NCBI GenBank assembly: GCA_900472675.1
Contig: UCJA01000025.1
Span: 57,628 to 121,627, forward strand
Direction of reading: 5' to 3'
Source of the DNA: Hyphomicrobiales bacterium
Lineage (GTDB): Bacteria > Pseudomonadota > Alphaproteobacteria > Rhizobiales > Rhizobiaceae
Length of the DNA stretch: 64,000 nucleotides
Positions 25,288 through 33,204 of this stretch are shown in pieces. A program made the translations under genes and the position numbers. Within the stretch, counting starts at the first letter, position 1. Each line of letters opens with the position of its first letter. The notes beneath the pieces are model-generated. The model was not told where the DNA came from, made no database searches, and was given only the letters and a program-made list of their open reading frames with translations.

Positions 25288-25493
25288 AGCCAGCTCCCCC
25301 CTTCAATCTCCAGCTGAAGGAGATCGAGGAGAATGATGCGAGTCAACATGTTGCAACTTATACCGCACCGATTTGTGGGCTACGAATCACAGTACCTAGA
25401 AATTAGGGGTGTTAGTGCGCAACTGAGCCGCAACATCAGGGCATGACGCTTATGTCGCCGTCGCTGCTTCGTCTCATGGATCACGGGGAAAAG

Positions 25494-25567
25494 TGGAGGC
25501 CTCGCCCGGAATCGAACCGGGGTGCAAGGATTTGCAGTCCTCTGCGTAACCACTCCGCCACGAGGCC
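25494..25567 (-). tRNA. tRNA-Cys (anticodon GCA)
   Basis: 74 nt with CCA. Acceptor GGCCTCG pairs with CGAGGCC, anticodon loop CTGCAAA, T-arm GGTTCGATTCC. The integrase gene ends 67 bp away on the 5' side of the tRNA, so this is a likely but unproven integration locus. Confidence 0.95.
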
Positions 25568-25633
25568 AACCAGTGCTGTAAAAGCGAGCGGTGGCAGCGC
25601 ATTAGAACGATTCCACGTGGCGCGCAATAGGCT

Positions 25634-26887
25634 TCATTCTGAACGCGTTCCTTTTTTCGTTCTGAACGCCTGTTCGGAACCTGTTCCTACCTTGGCGTCA
25701 TCCACGATACCAAAACGGCGCTTCGTCGCCTCCAGGACGCGCTTCTCGGTGTCCTTGGCATAGCCTCTATATGCGCCGCTCGTGCGGTGCTTTGACAGGG
25801 CACGACCTTGTCCTTCCGTGAGGCCATTTTCTTCCAGCTCAGTCATTCCGCCGTGACGCGCTTTATCCAGCGTGAAGTCCTTGAACCCATTCTTGTCGCC
25901 AAACTCCCGGATCTCCTGCGACAGCCTCGTGCCATCGCCGAAGAGATTGCCGTTCCGTTGGCAGACAATTGAGAGACCGTTCCGGGGAACCCGTTCCAAG
26001 ATCGCCTCAGCTTCTGCGTAGAGGAGCGTCAACGCTCCATCCTCGGTGACATACTCCAGAGGGTGCTCGGCGCGCTCCGCAGTCTTCCTGTGCCCGATGA
26101 TGATCTTGTCCGGCGCGCTCTTGCCCCTGTAAGCTCCCCATGCGGCATAGCCGGCGCCGATCGATGACGGGCGCATGAGCCACTCGAAGGCTAAAACGGC
26201 TGCCGCTGCCAACTCCCCACGTTCCTTTTCAACCGCGGTCCTCGCAAAGGCATAAACCGTTTCCCGGCCGACATGGCCCTTCACCGCTTTGGTGCGGCGT
26301 TTGATCGTCACGCCCTCCCATGGGTTTGGCGTATCCTGTCGAAACATCTCCGGGTGATGAGGCTGCATGCGCTTCCACATCGCCTTGCAGTACGTAACCA
26401 CTTTCTCGGCTGTCCGGCTTGCCCCGTCGTCAGAAAAAGCCGAGTAGATCTTGGTTGCCGTTTTGACGGTGATGTTTGCCACCTTGGCATCACCGATCCG
26501 CGCCTTCATGCCAGTGTCATCGCGGGTGATCTGGGTATCGCAGACGCGATCGAGGACGCGGCGGTAGTCCGGGCGACTGAACTCGGACACGCGTTGCAGG
26601 AACGCATCGTGCCTCAGGTACGTGTTGACCATCCACTCAACGGTACCGTGCTTGGACGTGTCTGGGGTGTGGAAAGGCGACTGCTCTTTCAGCCATCCGT
26701 CCAGCCGCTCGTTCCAAAGGGCTGCTGCAGCCTGAAGCTCTTTTTGATCAAGATTGACGCCCAAAGCTGCTGACAGGCACGGGCAATTCCGCTTGCGATA
26801 GCGGGTAGGGCAGGTCCAGTAATAGCCGGTCGAGCCATCCGACAAGGTCTTGAACGAGGTGTAGCGTGGCAGTTCGACGGGGATCAT
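25634..26887 (-). CDS. Phage integrase, tyrosine recombinase type
   Basis: 417 residues. The C-terminal third has the recombinase layout: a region near LAFEWLMRPSSIGAGY, then FTLDKARHGGMTELEENGL corresponding to the second conserved box, and SKHRTSGAYRGYAK with the likely nucleophilic Tyr. The family is divergent from lambda Int. The N-terminus has a CxC-rich segment (YYWTCPTRYRKRNCPC). The start at 26887 overlaps the stop of the upstream excisionase-like gene (TGATG), coupling the two. It integrates and excises the phage, probably at the nearby tRNA-Cys. Confidence 0.82.
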   Translation of the reverse strand: MIPVELPRYTSFKTLSDGSTGYYWTCPTRYRKRNCPCLSAALGVNLDQKELQAAAALWNERLDGWLKEQSPFHTPDTSKHGTVEWMVNTYLRHDAFLQRVSEFSRPDYRRVLDRVCDTQITRDDTGMKARIGDAKVANITVKTATKIYSAFSDDGASRTAEKVVTYCKAMWKRMQPHHPEMFRQDTPNPWEGVTIKRRTKAVKGHVGRETVYAFARTAVEKERGELAAAAVLAFEWLMRPSSIGAGYAAWGAYRGKSAPDKIIIGHRKTAERAEHPLEYVTEDGALTLLYAEAEAILERVPRNGLSIVCQRNGNLFGDGTRLSQEIREFGDKNGFKDFTLDKARHGGMTELEENGLTEGQGRALSKHRTSGAYRGYAKDTEKRVLEATKRRFGIVDDAKVGTGSEQAFRTKKGTRSE

Positions 26888-27126
26888 CACCACCCCGCCG
26901 GTTCGCCGCCGGCGCTTTTGGGATCGATCGCCTTGTCCAGGTCGCTCTTGCGCCAAACTCTGAATTTCCCCTTGCCACTGCCCGTCTCAATGAACGGCTT
27001 GGGCCATACTGTGCCTACACGGCCGATGAAGGCGTCAACGGTCTTCTCGCCTACATAAGCTGCAGCAAGCTCGTCACGAAGGACAGCAGGCCAGCATCCG
27101 GTCGGGATTACAGCTTCCTTCGCCAT
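26887..27126 (-). CDS. Excisionase-like DNA-binding protein
   Basis: 79 residues. LRDELAAAYVGEKTVDAFIG, then GKGKFRVWRKSDLDKAID, follow the pattern of small MerR/Xis-type winged helix proteins where a wing precedes a WRKxDLD motif. Located directly upstream of int and overlapping it by one base. Role as directionality factor is inferred from position and fold pattern. The ATG at 27126 is preferred; a TTG lies just before. Confidence 0.65.
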   Translation of the reverse strand: MAKEAVIPTGCWPAVLRDELAAAYVGEKTVDAFIGRVGTVWPKPFIETGSGKGKFRVWRKSDLDKAIDPKSAGGEPAGW

Positions 27127-27365
27127 CAATCCCCGCTTTCCCCGTTATCCACAGGCACAAGATCGTCCATGATCTCCAGCTGCGAACGAGCATCGCCTAT
27201 AGCGCCCAGTGCATTCTCGATGACCAGCTGCAGCGAATGCAGAGCCTCGTCGACCTCTCTGCCTCGCGTCTGCTGTTCGAGCGCCTGCACGATAAGCCTT
27301 GCCGCGTGGGTGTAGCCCAGGGCATCGACAAGACTACTGTCAGCATCTCTGATGAGGCCAGTCAT
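27126..27365 (-). CDS. Phage hypothetical protein, helical
   Basis: 79 residues, almost entirely predicted helix (LGYTHAARLIVQALEQQTRG, DEALHSLQLVIENALGAIGD), acidic, no cysteines. No family recognised. It sits in the leftward chain of overlapping genes with one- and four-base overlaps on its two sides, so it belongs to the int operon. Confidence 0.65.
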   Translation of the reverse strand: MTGLIRDADSSLVDALGYTHAARLIVQALEQQTRGREVDEALHSLQLVIENALGAIGDARSQLEIMDDLVPVDNGESGD

Positions 27366-27532
27366 GGGCGCATCCCCACTCTAGCAAGCGGCGGCTCGCG
27401 CTCGTCGATGGCTTCCAGTTCGTCATCTTCGAGATCGGGATCGCCGTCGAGATGGTCGAGAAGTTCGATGGCCTGGTCGATCCAGCGTTCCAGTTCCGAG
27501 CGGCGAAAGTTATAGATGGCGGGGCTGATCAT
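27362..27532 (-). CDS. Phage hypothetical protein (56 aa)
   Basis: 56 residues starting MISPAIYNFRRSELERWIDQ, followed by an acidic segment HLDGDPDLEDDELEAID. Both ends overlap neighbours by ATGA. That arrangement and a GGAGG-containing upstream stretch support it despite its length. Function unknown. Confidence 0.6.
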   Translation of the reverse strand: MISPAIYNFRRSELERWIDQAIELLDHLDGDPDLEDDELEAIDEREPPLARVGMRP

Positions 27533-27792
27533 TGGGTTTGCCCTCCTTTATAGGGAAGTGGACCCCACGCTCTCGGGCCATCAAATACTTGTGTCACCTC
27601 GTGGAGGCGCAATGCCTCGCGCTGAGCAATCTTGACCATCGAATAAACTCGATCGAGATCGTCATTCCGTCCGCCACCAGCAGTTTCAAAGCTCATCTCG
27701 CCGATGACGAGACGGATGGCATCCAACATATGGGCAAGATCGCCAAGTTCGTAAAAAACATCAGATGGATCGAATGCAGGAGTAGAGGTCAT
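27529..27792 (-). CDS. Phage hypothetical protein
   Basis: 87 residues from MTSTPAFDPSDVFYELGDLA. The ATG at 27792 has GGAGGGAG upstream and overlaps the stop of the next gene (ATGA); the longer frame lacks such support. Mostly helical with SMVKIAQREALRLHEVTQVF. No known family. Confidence 0.62.
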   Translation of the reverse strand: MTSTPAFDPSDVFYELGDLAHMLDAIRLVIGEMSFETAGGGRNDDLDRVYSMVKIAQREALRLHEVTQVFDGPRAWGPLPYKGGQTQ

Positions 27793-28091
27793 TTGCACTC
27801 CCTCCGCTTGGCTTCGGCCTGCATCCATCCGAGCGCGGCTCTCATCATCGCCGGGATCCGGTCGGTGTCACCTTGCTCGTAGTCTTCGACAGCGAGCGAG
27901 AGGGCGTCGACAGCCTCAAGAAGGCTCTTCGCGGGCTGGTCCCACTGCTCGATCTTCTCAATGGTGCTCCAGTAGGTGACGGGCAGATCCAAGTTCTCGC
28001 CGCGCTCATCGGCTTCCATGCACAGGGCGTCGTGCAGATTGCGCTCGCCGCGGTACCGGCAAATGGTTGCTGTGAGGGAATAAGCGATCAT
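27789..28091 (-). CDS. Phage hypothetical protein
   Basis: 100 residues, helical. Contains CRYRGERNLHDALCMEADER and AVDALSLAVEDYEQGDTDRI. The stop and start both overlap neighbours through ATGA, placing it in the leftward early operon. Not recognised. Confidence 0.62.
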   Translation of the reverse strand: MIAYSLTATICRYRGERNLHDALCMEADERGENLDLPVTYWSTIEKIEQWDQPAKSLLEAVDALSLAVEDYEQGDTDRIPAMMRAALGWMQAEAKRRECK

Positions 28092-28429
28092 TCGGGCGCC
28101 CTCCCGTCGAAGGCAGCCAGGTAGTCGGCTTTGAACTTGTCAGCCCGCGCCTCAACGTTGTTGATCGCGAAGATGAACCTGTCACGCTCGGAACGGCCGA
28201 ACTTGAAGTGCAGATCTTCGGCATCCTGCTTATGCGCCCGGCCGAGCATGCGATCGGCCATATCGGCCAGGATGGCCGCCATGTGCGCAAAATCGTGTAC
28301 CTGGGTTTCAAGGTCACGCATGGCGGATGCGACCTCGCCGTCATCCGGCTTCGTCAGATTTCTGACGATGTTCCCGGTCAGTTCGCCTATGCTTTTGAAC
28401 GTGGTTGTGCTATCCGGATGATCGCTCAT
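28088..28429 (-). CDS. Phage hypothetical protein, first of the overlapping chain
   Basis: 113 residues, acidic and helical (DLETQVHDFAHMAAILADMA). It is the most upstream member of the chain that ends with int. The next gene upstream (28504) is separated by about 75 bp. No family recognised. Confidence 0.62.
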   Translation of the reverse strand: MSDHPDSTTTFKSIGELTGNIVRNLTKPDDGEVASAMRDLETQVHDFAHMAAILADMADRMLGRAHKQDAEDLHFKFGRSERDRFIFAINNVEARADKFKADYLAAFDGRAPE

Positions 28430-28503
28430 CAGGTGGTTCCTTTCTGCTTGTTGGCGATAAGCAGGCCCGGGGCAAAGTTTGGACGCCGAGTCCCGGCCTG
28501 CTG

Positions 28504-28677
28504 CTATTCTCCGGCCGTAGCCGGCATTTCCTTTTCCAGTCGGTCCATTCGTTCTCGTATGCTGCGAACTACTTCGCTATTCATCGAGCTTCCGAATTTC
28601 GTTGCCTGTCGCTCCAGAAACCCTTTGATCTCAGGGGGCAAGCGGCAAAGTAGCTTAGTATCGTCTTTCATCTTCAT
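28504..28677 (-). CDS. Arc-like ribbon-helix-helix DNA-binding protein
   Basis: 57 residues. A beta strand DDTKLLCRLPPEIKGFLERQ and helices SSMNSEVVRSIRERMDR give the classic Arc/MetJ ribbon-helix-helix pattern. It faces a second RHH gene at 28781 across a region with two palindromes, so it is likely the repressor of one or both promoters. Below normal ORF length limits. Confidence 0.75.
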   Translation of the reverse strand: MKMKDDTKLLCRLPPEIKGFLERQATKFGSSMNSEVVRSIRERMDRLEKEMPATAGE

Positions 28678-28726
28678 GCTCCAGTAAGGTTAATATCAAC
28701 TCGATATCAACCGTTGTCAATTGCCT

Positions 28727-28766
28727 ATATCGTGACGATATCATTTATTTTATATCGTGCCGATAG
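28727..28766. promoter_or_regulatory. Two operator-like palindromes between divergent RHH genes
   Basis: ATATCGTGACGATAT at 28727-28741 and ATATCGTGCCGATAG at 28752-28766, 25 bp apart centre to centre. The same half-site (CGATAT) also appears near 28702. They lie in the 103-bp AT-rich gap between divergent ribbon-helix-helix genes and fit cooperative repressor binding. Confidence 0.7.
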
Positions 28767-28780
28767 TATGGAGTTGAGGC

Positions 28781-29164
28781 ATGGCAAAGACACCAAAACC
28801 ACCAAGCGAAGAGCTCGACAAATTCCTGATCCGGATGCCTACGGGTTTGCGCGACCGGATAAAGGCGGCCGCTGATCGGCAGAAGCGATCGATGAATGCC
28901 GAGATCATCGACACGCTCGAAAACCAGTACCCGGAGCCGATTACTATCGATGAGGTTGTCGAAGACATCGAAGAGACGGTGAAGATACTCCAGCGCTTCG
29001 GAGGCAAAGTAACCCTCATGCATTTGGCTGACCGACTGGACGAGCTCGTCAACAGGTTGTCCGTCTCCAAGGAAGGCACCGCCGAAGACCGTGAAGCTGC
29101 CTCAAAGCATATTGAGGAACGTGGCAAGTTCGTCCGGTTCGTTCCACCGGATGGCGATTTCTGA
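28781..29164 (+). CDS. Arc-family ribbon-helix-helix protein with C-terminal extension
   Basis: 127 residues. LDKFLIRMPTGLRDRIKAAA and RSMNAEIIDTLENQYPEP form an RHH domain in the first 50 residues. A helical tail follows (ITIDEVVEDIEETVKILQRF, LADRLDELVNRLSVSK), probably for oligomerisation. Divergent from the smaller RHH gene; a regulator of the phage switch by position. GAGG precedes the ATG. Confidence 0.8.
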   Translation: MAKTPKPPSEELDKFLIRMPTGLRDRIKAAADRQKRSMNAEIIDTLENQYPEPITIDEVVEDIEETVKILQRFGGKVTLMHLADRLDELVNRLSVSKEGTAEDREAASKHIEERGKFVRFVPPDGDF

Positions 29165-29230
29165 AGCCTCACGGGAAATACTCCGGGAACACATCGGCAT
29201 TCGCGGCTTCACTGACTAAGGACTGACGCA

Positions 29231-29953
29231 TCACTTCCTCACCAGTTTGAACCGGCTTTCTACGAAAGGGTGAGTGTGGAGCATCCCGGCGGAGTGCCTG
29301 CACTCGCTGACAAAGCGGTCGAACGTCTCTGTCACATCCTTCTTCCAGTAGACGGCGTAGGTGGCGCCATCGGCCTGGGCGTGCTCGTTCCGGACCATGC
29401 CGGCCGGCTTCGGCGCATAAGGTGACTGACGCATGACTGCGTCGACCACCGCATCTGACAGACCATGCAGCTGCCAGATGCGCTTCCGGATGTGCACGAT
29501 GCTTTCGGAGTTGGCGGGGCGGGCGCTCAAAACCGTCTGCGCTGTCTCTACGCGGTCTATACGGTCACCAATGGCGGTGATCGCCCGGGCCTGTTCTTCC
29601 TGCCGGCGCTCAACCTCGGCCTGCAGGGTAAGCATCTGGATCAACGTCTCAGTCGTGGTAAGCGGGCGGGGTGAGGTAGCGGCCGCCTCGAGTTCCATCC
29701 ATCGGTCTACGACCCGCGCCGTGAACTCAGGCGATAGGCGAGCGACCAGCACCAGGCTGTCACGCTTGCTGAGTCTGTGCTCAGGATATGTCTGGCCGTT
29801 CTGGGGGTGAGTATAAAGGGTCTCCACAGATTGTGTGACCCCCTGCTCGATGAGTTCGCGAGCCGTGCGAAGCACTTGATCATGCCGACGGTCTACCAGC
29901 TCCGCAATCTCGCGGCTCGACATGGTGACGGTGGGTGAGGTGAGCATGTTCAT
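29231..29953 (-). CDS. Rha-family phage regulatory protein
   Basis: 240 residues. The N-terminal Rha domain is VTMSSREIAELVDRRHDQVL ... HRLSKRDSLVLVARLSPEFT (about 10-100), as in phage-80 alpha/P22-like Rha and KilA-N neighbours. A helical linker and a separate C-terminal domain with IRKRIWQLHGLSDAVVDAVM follow. Start at 29953 has GGAGG upstream and overlaps the upstream gene by one base. Rha proteins influence lytic growth in some hosts; role here unknown. Confidence 0.82.
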   Translation of the reverse strand: MNMLTSPTVTMSSREIAELVDRRHDQVLRTARELIEQGVTQSVETLYTHPQNGQTYPEHRLSKRDSLVLVARLSPEFTARVVDRWMELEAAATSPRPLTTTETLIQMLTLQAEVERRQEEQARAITAIGDRIDRVETAQTVLSARPANSESIVHIRKRIWQLHGLSDAVVDAVMRQSPYAPKPAGMVRNEHAQADGATYAVYWKKDVTETFDRFVSECRHSAGMLHTHPFVESRFKLVRK

Positions 29954-30285
29954 CACGCAGCCTCCGAAGAGAGCCGCAGCGAGCGGAGGAACGCCTCGAA
30001 AACATCCCATCCGCCGTAGCTCTCGTCGCCCAGGCACTGCACGATCTCTTGGCGGACGCCGATCGAGCCGTTGAGGACATAGTCGATCTTGGCCTGAATG
30101 TCTTCATGGGATGAGCAGGGGGCGAGAGCCATGGCTTGGAAGGCGGCTTCTTCAGCGGCGCCTGTGCGCTCGGCCAACGCTTCGTTGATAGGGTTGAAGT
30201 CATCGCCATAGGATGCCTCGTCGAGCAGCACCGCATTACGATGCTGCTGAATGGCTTTTTCGACTGTGAGGATATCCGCGTTCAT
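29953..30285 (-). CDS. Phage hypothetical protein
   Basis: 110 residues, helical, acidic (ALAERTGAAEEAAFQAMALA). It overlaps the Rha gene and starts just after a region carrying ATGTATG repeats, so the pair is probably controlled by the CI-like repressor. Not recognised. Confidence 0.6.
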   Translation of the reverse strand: MNADILTVEKAIQQHRNAVLLDEASYGDDFNPINEALAERTGAAEEAAFQAMALAPCSSHEDIQAKIDYVLNGSIGVRQEIVQCLGDESYGGWDVFEAFLRSLRLSSEAA

Positions 30286-30310
30286 GTTCAGCTCCGTTGT
30301 TGAAGCCGAA

Positions 30311-30367
30311 CATGTATGTTGATGTTCGCTTCAGTCGCTTGGCTGACGCAAACCTAATGTATGTGAA
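30311..30367. promoter_or_regulatory. Putative repressor sites upstream of the rha operon
   Basis: ATGTATGTT near 30312 and ATGTATGTG near 30358 flank a short segment in the gap between the repressor gene end and the leftward operon start at 30285. The same ATGTATG unit makes the inverted repeat upstream of the repressor (31210-31236), suggesting one regulator for both. Confidence 0.55.
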
Positions 30368-30375
30368 ATCAGACG

Positions 30376-31164
30376 TCAATCCAGTTCATGCGGAAAATCA
30401 TACACCGCCTCACTTAATGGAAGCTCTCTTGTTACCCTAGTAATCAGGTGCAGGATTTCCACACCGCTTTTCCCGGCTCCATAATAGTTCGAAATAATCC
30501 GCGATTCATTGTCGATCGAATGATTAGCGATGATGAGGTCTGGAATATCATCAGCGCCAGGGCAGGAAAGCCGTATTCCCTCGTCAGAGACTTGAACTTG
30601 GCGCACGCTTATTTCTTCTAATCCCAAGTCCGAAACAGATTGGCGAACGGCTACAACGGATCCGTGCGTCAAAGGGATTTGCTGGTCGTACGGCTGCGAG
30701 ACACCAGTGAGGCCGTCTCCCTTATAAATACCGATGGCCGCCATTGAGTTGTCGTTCATAACGTAGATTTTGGCCCACCAGTGCGGGAGCCGAGGATCTT
30801 TAAGAAGAACGTGAAGAACGCTGTCCACGTTCTCCTCAATTCGCTCAGCGGCCCGAGGCCTGGGACGCCGATATACGCCAGCTTCAACAACAATTGGGAC
30901 ATCAATCGTGGCGTCCATGTGCCACAGGTGGCGCTGTATCCCGACTGCATCAGGGCTTTCGCTGTCTCCGGTGAGATAATCGACTGTGCAACGAAGCGGC
31001 CCAGCGATTTTTTTGAGAGTGTCGATCCTCGGATGGGACACACGGCCAAGAATGATGTCGCGCACCGAAGATCGGCCAAGGCCGGCTTCCAGCGCTACAC
31101 CTGATGGGTTTTTACCTAGGGCCTCTAAGCGGGCCTGAATGCGAGAACCAACGATATTTTCCAT
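30376..31164 (-). CDS. CI-like phage repressor (HTH plus S24-type domain)
   Basis: 262 residues. HTH at about 10-45 (ALEAGLGRSSVRDIILGR) and a C-terminal LexA/CI-like S24 fold where MNDNSMAAIGIYKGDGL is the catalytic-Ser region and VVAVRQ the strand before the usual Lys. The Lys is not clearly present (VVAVRQSVSDLG), so self-cleavage may be lost or altered. Divergent from the Cro-position gene at 31258 across an inverted repeat. Confidence 0.82.
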   Translation of the reverse strand: MENIVGSRIQARLEALGKNPSGVALEAGLGRSSVRDIILGRVSHPRIDTLKKIAGPLRCTVDYLTGDSESPDAVGIQRHLWHMDATIDVPIVVEAGVYRRPRPRAAERIEENVDSVLHVLLKDPRLPHWWAKIYVMNDNSMAAIGIYKGDGLTGVSQPYDQQIPLTHGSVVAVRQSVSDLGLEEISVRQVQVSDEGIRLSCPGADDIPDLIIANHSIDNESRIISNYYGAGKSGVEILHLITRVTRELPLSEAVYDFPHELD

Positions 31165-31209
31165 TGGTAGAATATCCTACAGAGACCTGTTGAACGCTAG
31201 CGCGTAATA

Positions 31210-31236
31210 TCATACATTGCGTGGTGAGATGTATGA
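31210..31236. promoter_or_regulatory. Inverted repeat operator between repressor and rightward early genes
   Basis: TCATACAT at 31210-31217 and ATGTATGA at 31229-31236 form a perfect 8-bp inverted repeat with an 11-bp spacer, in the 93-bp divergent promoter region. Best candidate for the CI operator. Confidence 0.7.
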
Positions 31237-31257
31237 TCTTAACGACAGGGTTAACAG

Positions 31258-31530
31258 ATGGAAAGCGAGCTTCGAAGCGCGTTGCTAGCCACGGCGAATG
31301 CGTATGCTGACGCCGCACGTTGCGGCATAACGACGGTGTCGCGCAGGGTCAAAAACAATGCTGGGTTCTTCAAGGGCCTCGAAGACCCGAGTAAGAGCTT
31401 CACCGCTCGAACTTACGATGAGGTAATGGAGTGGTTCGCGAGGCATTGGCCGGCGGGTAAGCCGTTGCCGTCGAGCTTGATGAAGTGGATGGCAGATACG
31501 GGATACCAACTGACGGCGGTGTCCGCATGA
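31258..31530 (+). CDS. Phage hypothetical protein at the cro position
   Basis: 90 residues. SALLATANAYADAARCGITT and TVSRRVKNNAGFFKGLED resemble a small DNA-binding helical domain, matching the Cro position opposite the repressor. A clear HTH consensus is not visible. Weak ribosome site (AGGG) before the ATG. It overlaps the next gene by ATGA. Confidence 0.62.
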   Translation: MESELRSALLATANAYADAARCGITTVSRRVKNNAGFFKGLEDPSKSFTARTYDEVMEWFARHWPAGKPLPSSLMKWMADTGYQLTAVSA

Positions 31531-31718
31531 CGGCCCCTCGACAAATCCCGGCAGATCCCAAGGTGGTCAGGGCCGCCCAGTGCCTCGCCGAACTTCCCAA
31601 GTTCGAGAACGGCCTGCGGCGTGATCTTCGAGAAAACTTCGGCTTAAGTGCCCAACAGATCTCAGAGGCGATCGCGCTGTCTGCCAAGATGCGGACCAAC
31701 CGGAGGGCATTCGCATGA
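31527..31718 (+). CDS. Phage hypothetical HTH-like protein
   Basis: 63 residues from MTAPRQIPADPKVVRAAQCL. LRENFGLSAQQISEAIALSA has an HTH-like spacing, so it may bind DNA. The ATG at 31527 overlaps the previous stop (ATGA). Early rightward operon. Confidence 0.6.
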   Translation: MTAPRQIPADPKVVRAAQCLAELPKFENGLRRDLRENFGLSAQQISEAIALSAKMRTNRRAFA

Positions 31719-31774
31719 TGGTCATCTCGCGCATGACGCACGTGCATGCACGTGAGGGGAAGCCTCGCTCATGA
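31715..31774 (+). CDS. Possible 19-residue coupling ORF before the helicase gene
   Basis: A tiny frame starting MMVISRMTHVHAREG that overlaps both the previous gene and the helicase gene by ATGA. It may serve only to carry ribosomes onto the helicase start. No proof of a functional product. Confidence 0.3.
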   Translation: MMVISRMTHVHAREGKPRS

Positions 31775-33204
31775 ACCAGAACATCAACCTCGATACCAGC
31801 GGGTTTATCATCGAGCTCGAACAGGAAGTGCTGGGCGCGCTACTGATCTTCGGTCAGCATTCGGTGGTCCGTGGGACGGTCTTCGCGCACCACTTCCTGG
31901 AGCCGCTTCATCGGCGGATTTATGAGGTGATCGAGATCGCGGCTGAGCGCTACAAGTCGTGCCGGGTCGACGTGGTCATGAAGCTCTTCGCGCATGAAGA
32001 GGCTGCGCACTGGGCTAGCATCCTCAAGACGCCGCTCAACTCGTACCTGGCTGCTTTGGCAGCCAACACGGCGAGCGGCCCGGCTGGCCTGAAGAATAGT
32101 GTTCCGAACCTCATCCAGCAGTGGGCGAGGCTATCTGTCGGTGCAGAAGCGGAACGGGTGAAGCTTGCCTCCAACGATCCCGGAGTTGATCCTGTCGAGT
32201 TGATCCGATCCGCGTCCCGGTCCTTTGACGACGTCGCCGCCGGCCTTCGGGGCGCAGGCAAGACCCGGTTCTCCATCTCTGAGGCTGCCGACGCGGCGCT
32301 GGATGAGGTGCAGGTTGCGATGACGCAGGGAAGCGGCATCACCGGCATCACCTGGGGGCTTGCAGACGTCAACCACGCCACCGGCGGCATCCAACGCGGC
32401 GAGATGGTTGTCCTCGGCGCACGGCCGGCTATGGGCAAGACTGCCGTTGCGTTGGGCATCGGGATCAAGGCCGCTCGCTCCGGCGCCGGTGTCGGGTTCA
32501 TCTCGCTAGAGATGGGCTCCAATCGCCTCGCCATGCGCGCTCTAACCGATATCGCTTATGACTGGAATATGCGCGTCCCCTACAACGATCTGATCACCGG
32601 CCGTGTCGGGGAGAAAGACTTCGACGGTATCTGCGCAGCGAAGCAGGATCTCAACAGCCTGCCGCTTTGGATTGAAGAGCAGTCCGGCCTGACCATCTCG
32701 GATCTGCGGGTGAAGGTCGACCGCATGCAGGACAGTGCGGAGCGCGCCGGCAAGAAGATCGATGTGCTGATCGTCGACTACCTGCAACTCATTGCCGCTT
32801 CCTCGCGGTACTCTGGCAACCGCAACAACGAGGTTTCAGAGATCTCTGCGGGCCTGCGTCAGATCGCGCGCGAGAACGACCTGGCGATGGTTGCCCTGTC
32901 GCAGCTCAGCCGGGGCATCGAGAGCCGGGAAGATAAACGCCCGATGCTCGCCGACCTGCGCGACTCAGGGTCCCTTGAGCAAGACGCCGACACCGTCGTC
33001 TTCCTCTTTCGCGAAGCCTACTACCTTGAGAAGGCAAAGGGGAAGGATCCTGACGCCGAGATCGAGCGGGCCGATCGGCTGGACGAGGTGGCGAACAAGC
33101 TGGAATTCATCATCGCCAAACAGCGCAACGGCCCGGTGAAGACGGTTGACCTCTTCGTCGACATCGCATGCTCCGCCGTGCGCAACGCAGCTAGGACAGT
33201 CTGA
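31771..33204 (+). CDS. Phage replicative DNA helicase (DnaB family)
   Basis: 477 residues. N-terminal DnaB domain (ELEQEVLGALLIFGQ at 15-29) and a RecA-like ATPase domain with Walker A GARPAMGKTA (216-225), Walker B VLIVDYLQLI (about 332-341), and the DnaB motif LADLRDSGSLEQDAD. A hexameric 5'-3' helicase that unwinds phage DNA ahead of the fork. Starts by ATGA overlap and ends overlapping the replication protein gene (TGATG). Confidence 0.92.
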   Translation: MNQNINLDTSGFIIELEQEVLGALLIFGQHSVVRGTVFAHHFLEPLHRRIYEVIEIAAERYKSCRVDVVMKLFAHEEAAHWASILKTPLNSYLAALAANTASGPAGLKNSVPNLIQQWARLSVGAEAERVKLASNDPGVDPVELIRSASRSFDDVAAGLRGAGKTRFSISEAADAALDEVQVAMTQGSGITGITWGLADVNHATGGIQRGEMVVLGARPAMGKTAVALGIGIKAARSGAGVGFISLEMGSNRLAMRALTDIAYDWNMRVPYNDLITGRVGEKDFDGICAAKQDLNSLPLWIEEQSGLTISDLRVKVDRMQDSAERAGKKIDVLIVDYLQLIAASSRYSGNRNNEVSEISAGLRQIARENDLAMVALSQLSRGIESREDKRPMLADLRDSGSLEQDADTVVFLFREAYYLEKAKGKDPDAEIERADRLDEVANKLEFIIAKQRNGPVKTVDLFVDIACSAVRNAARTV

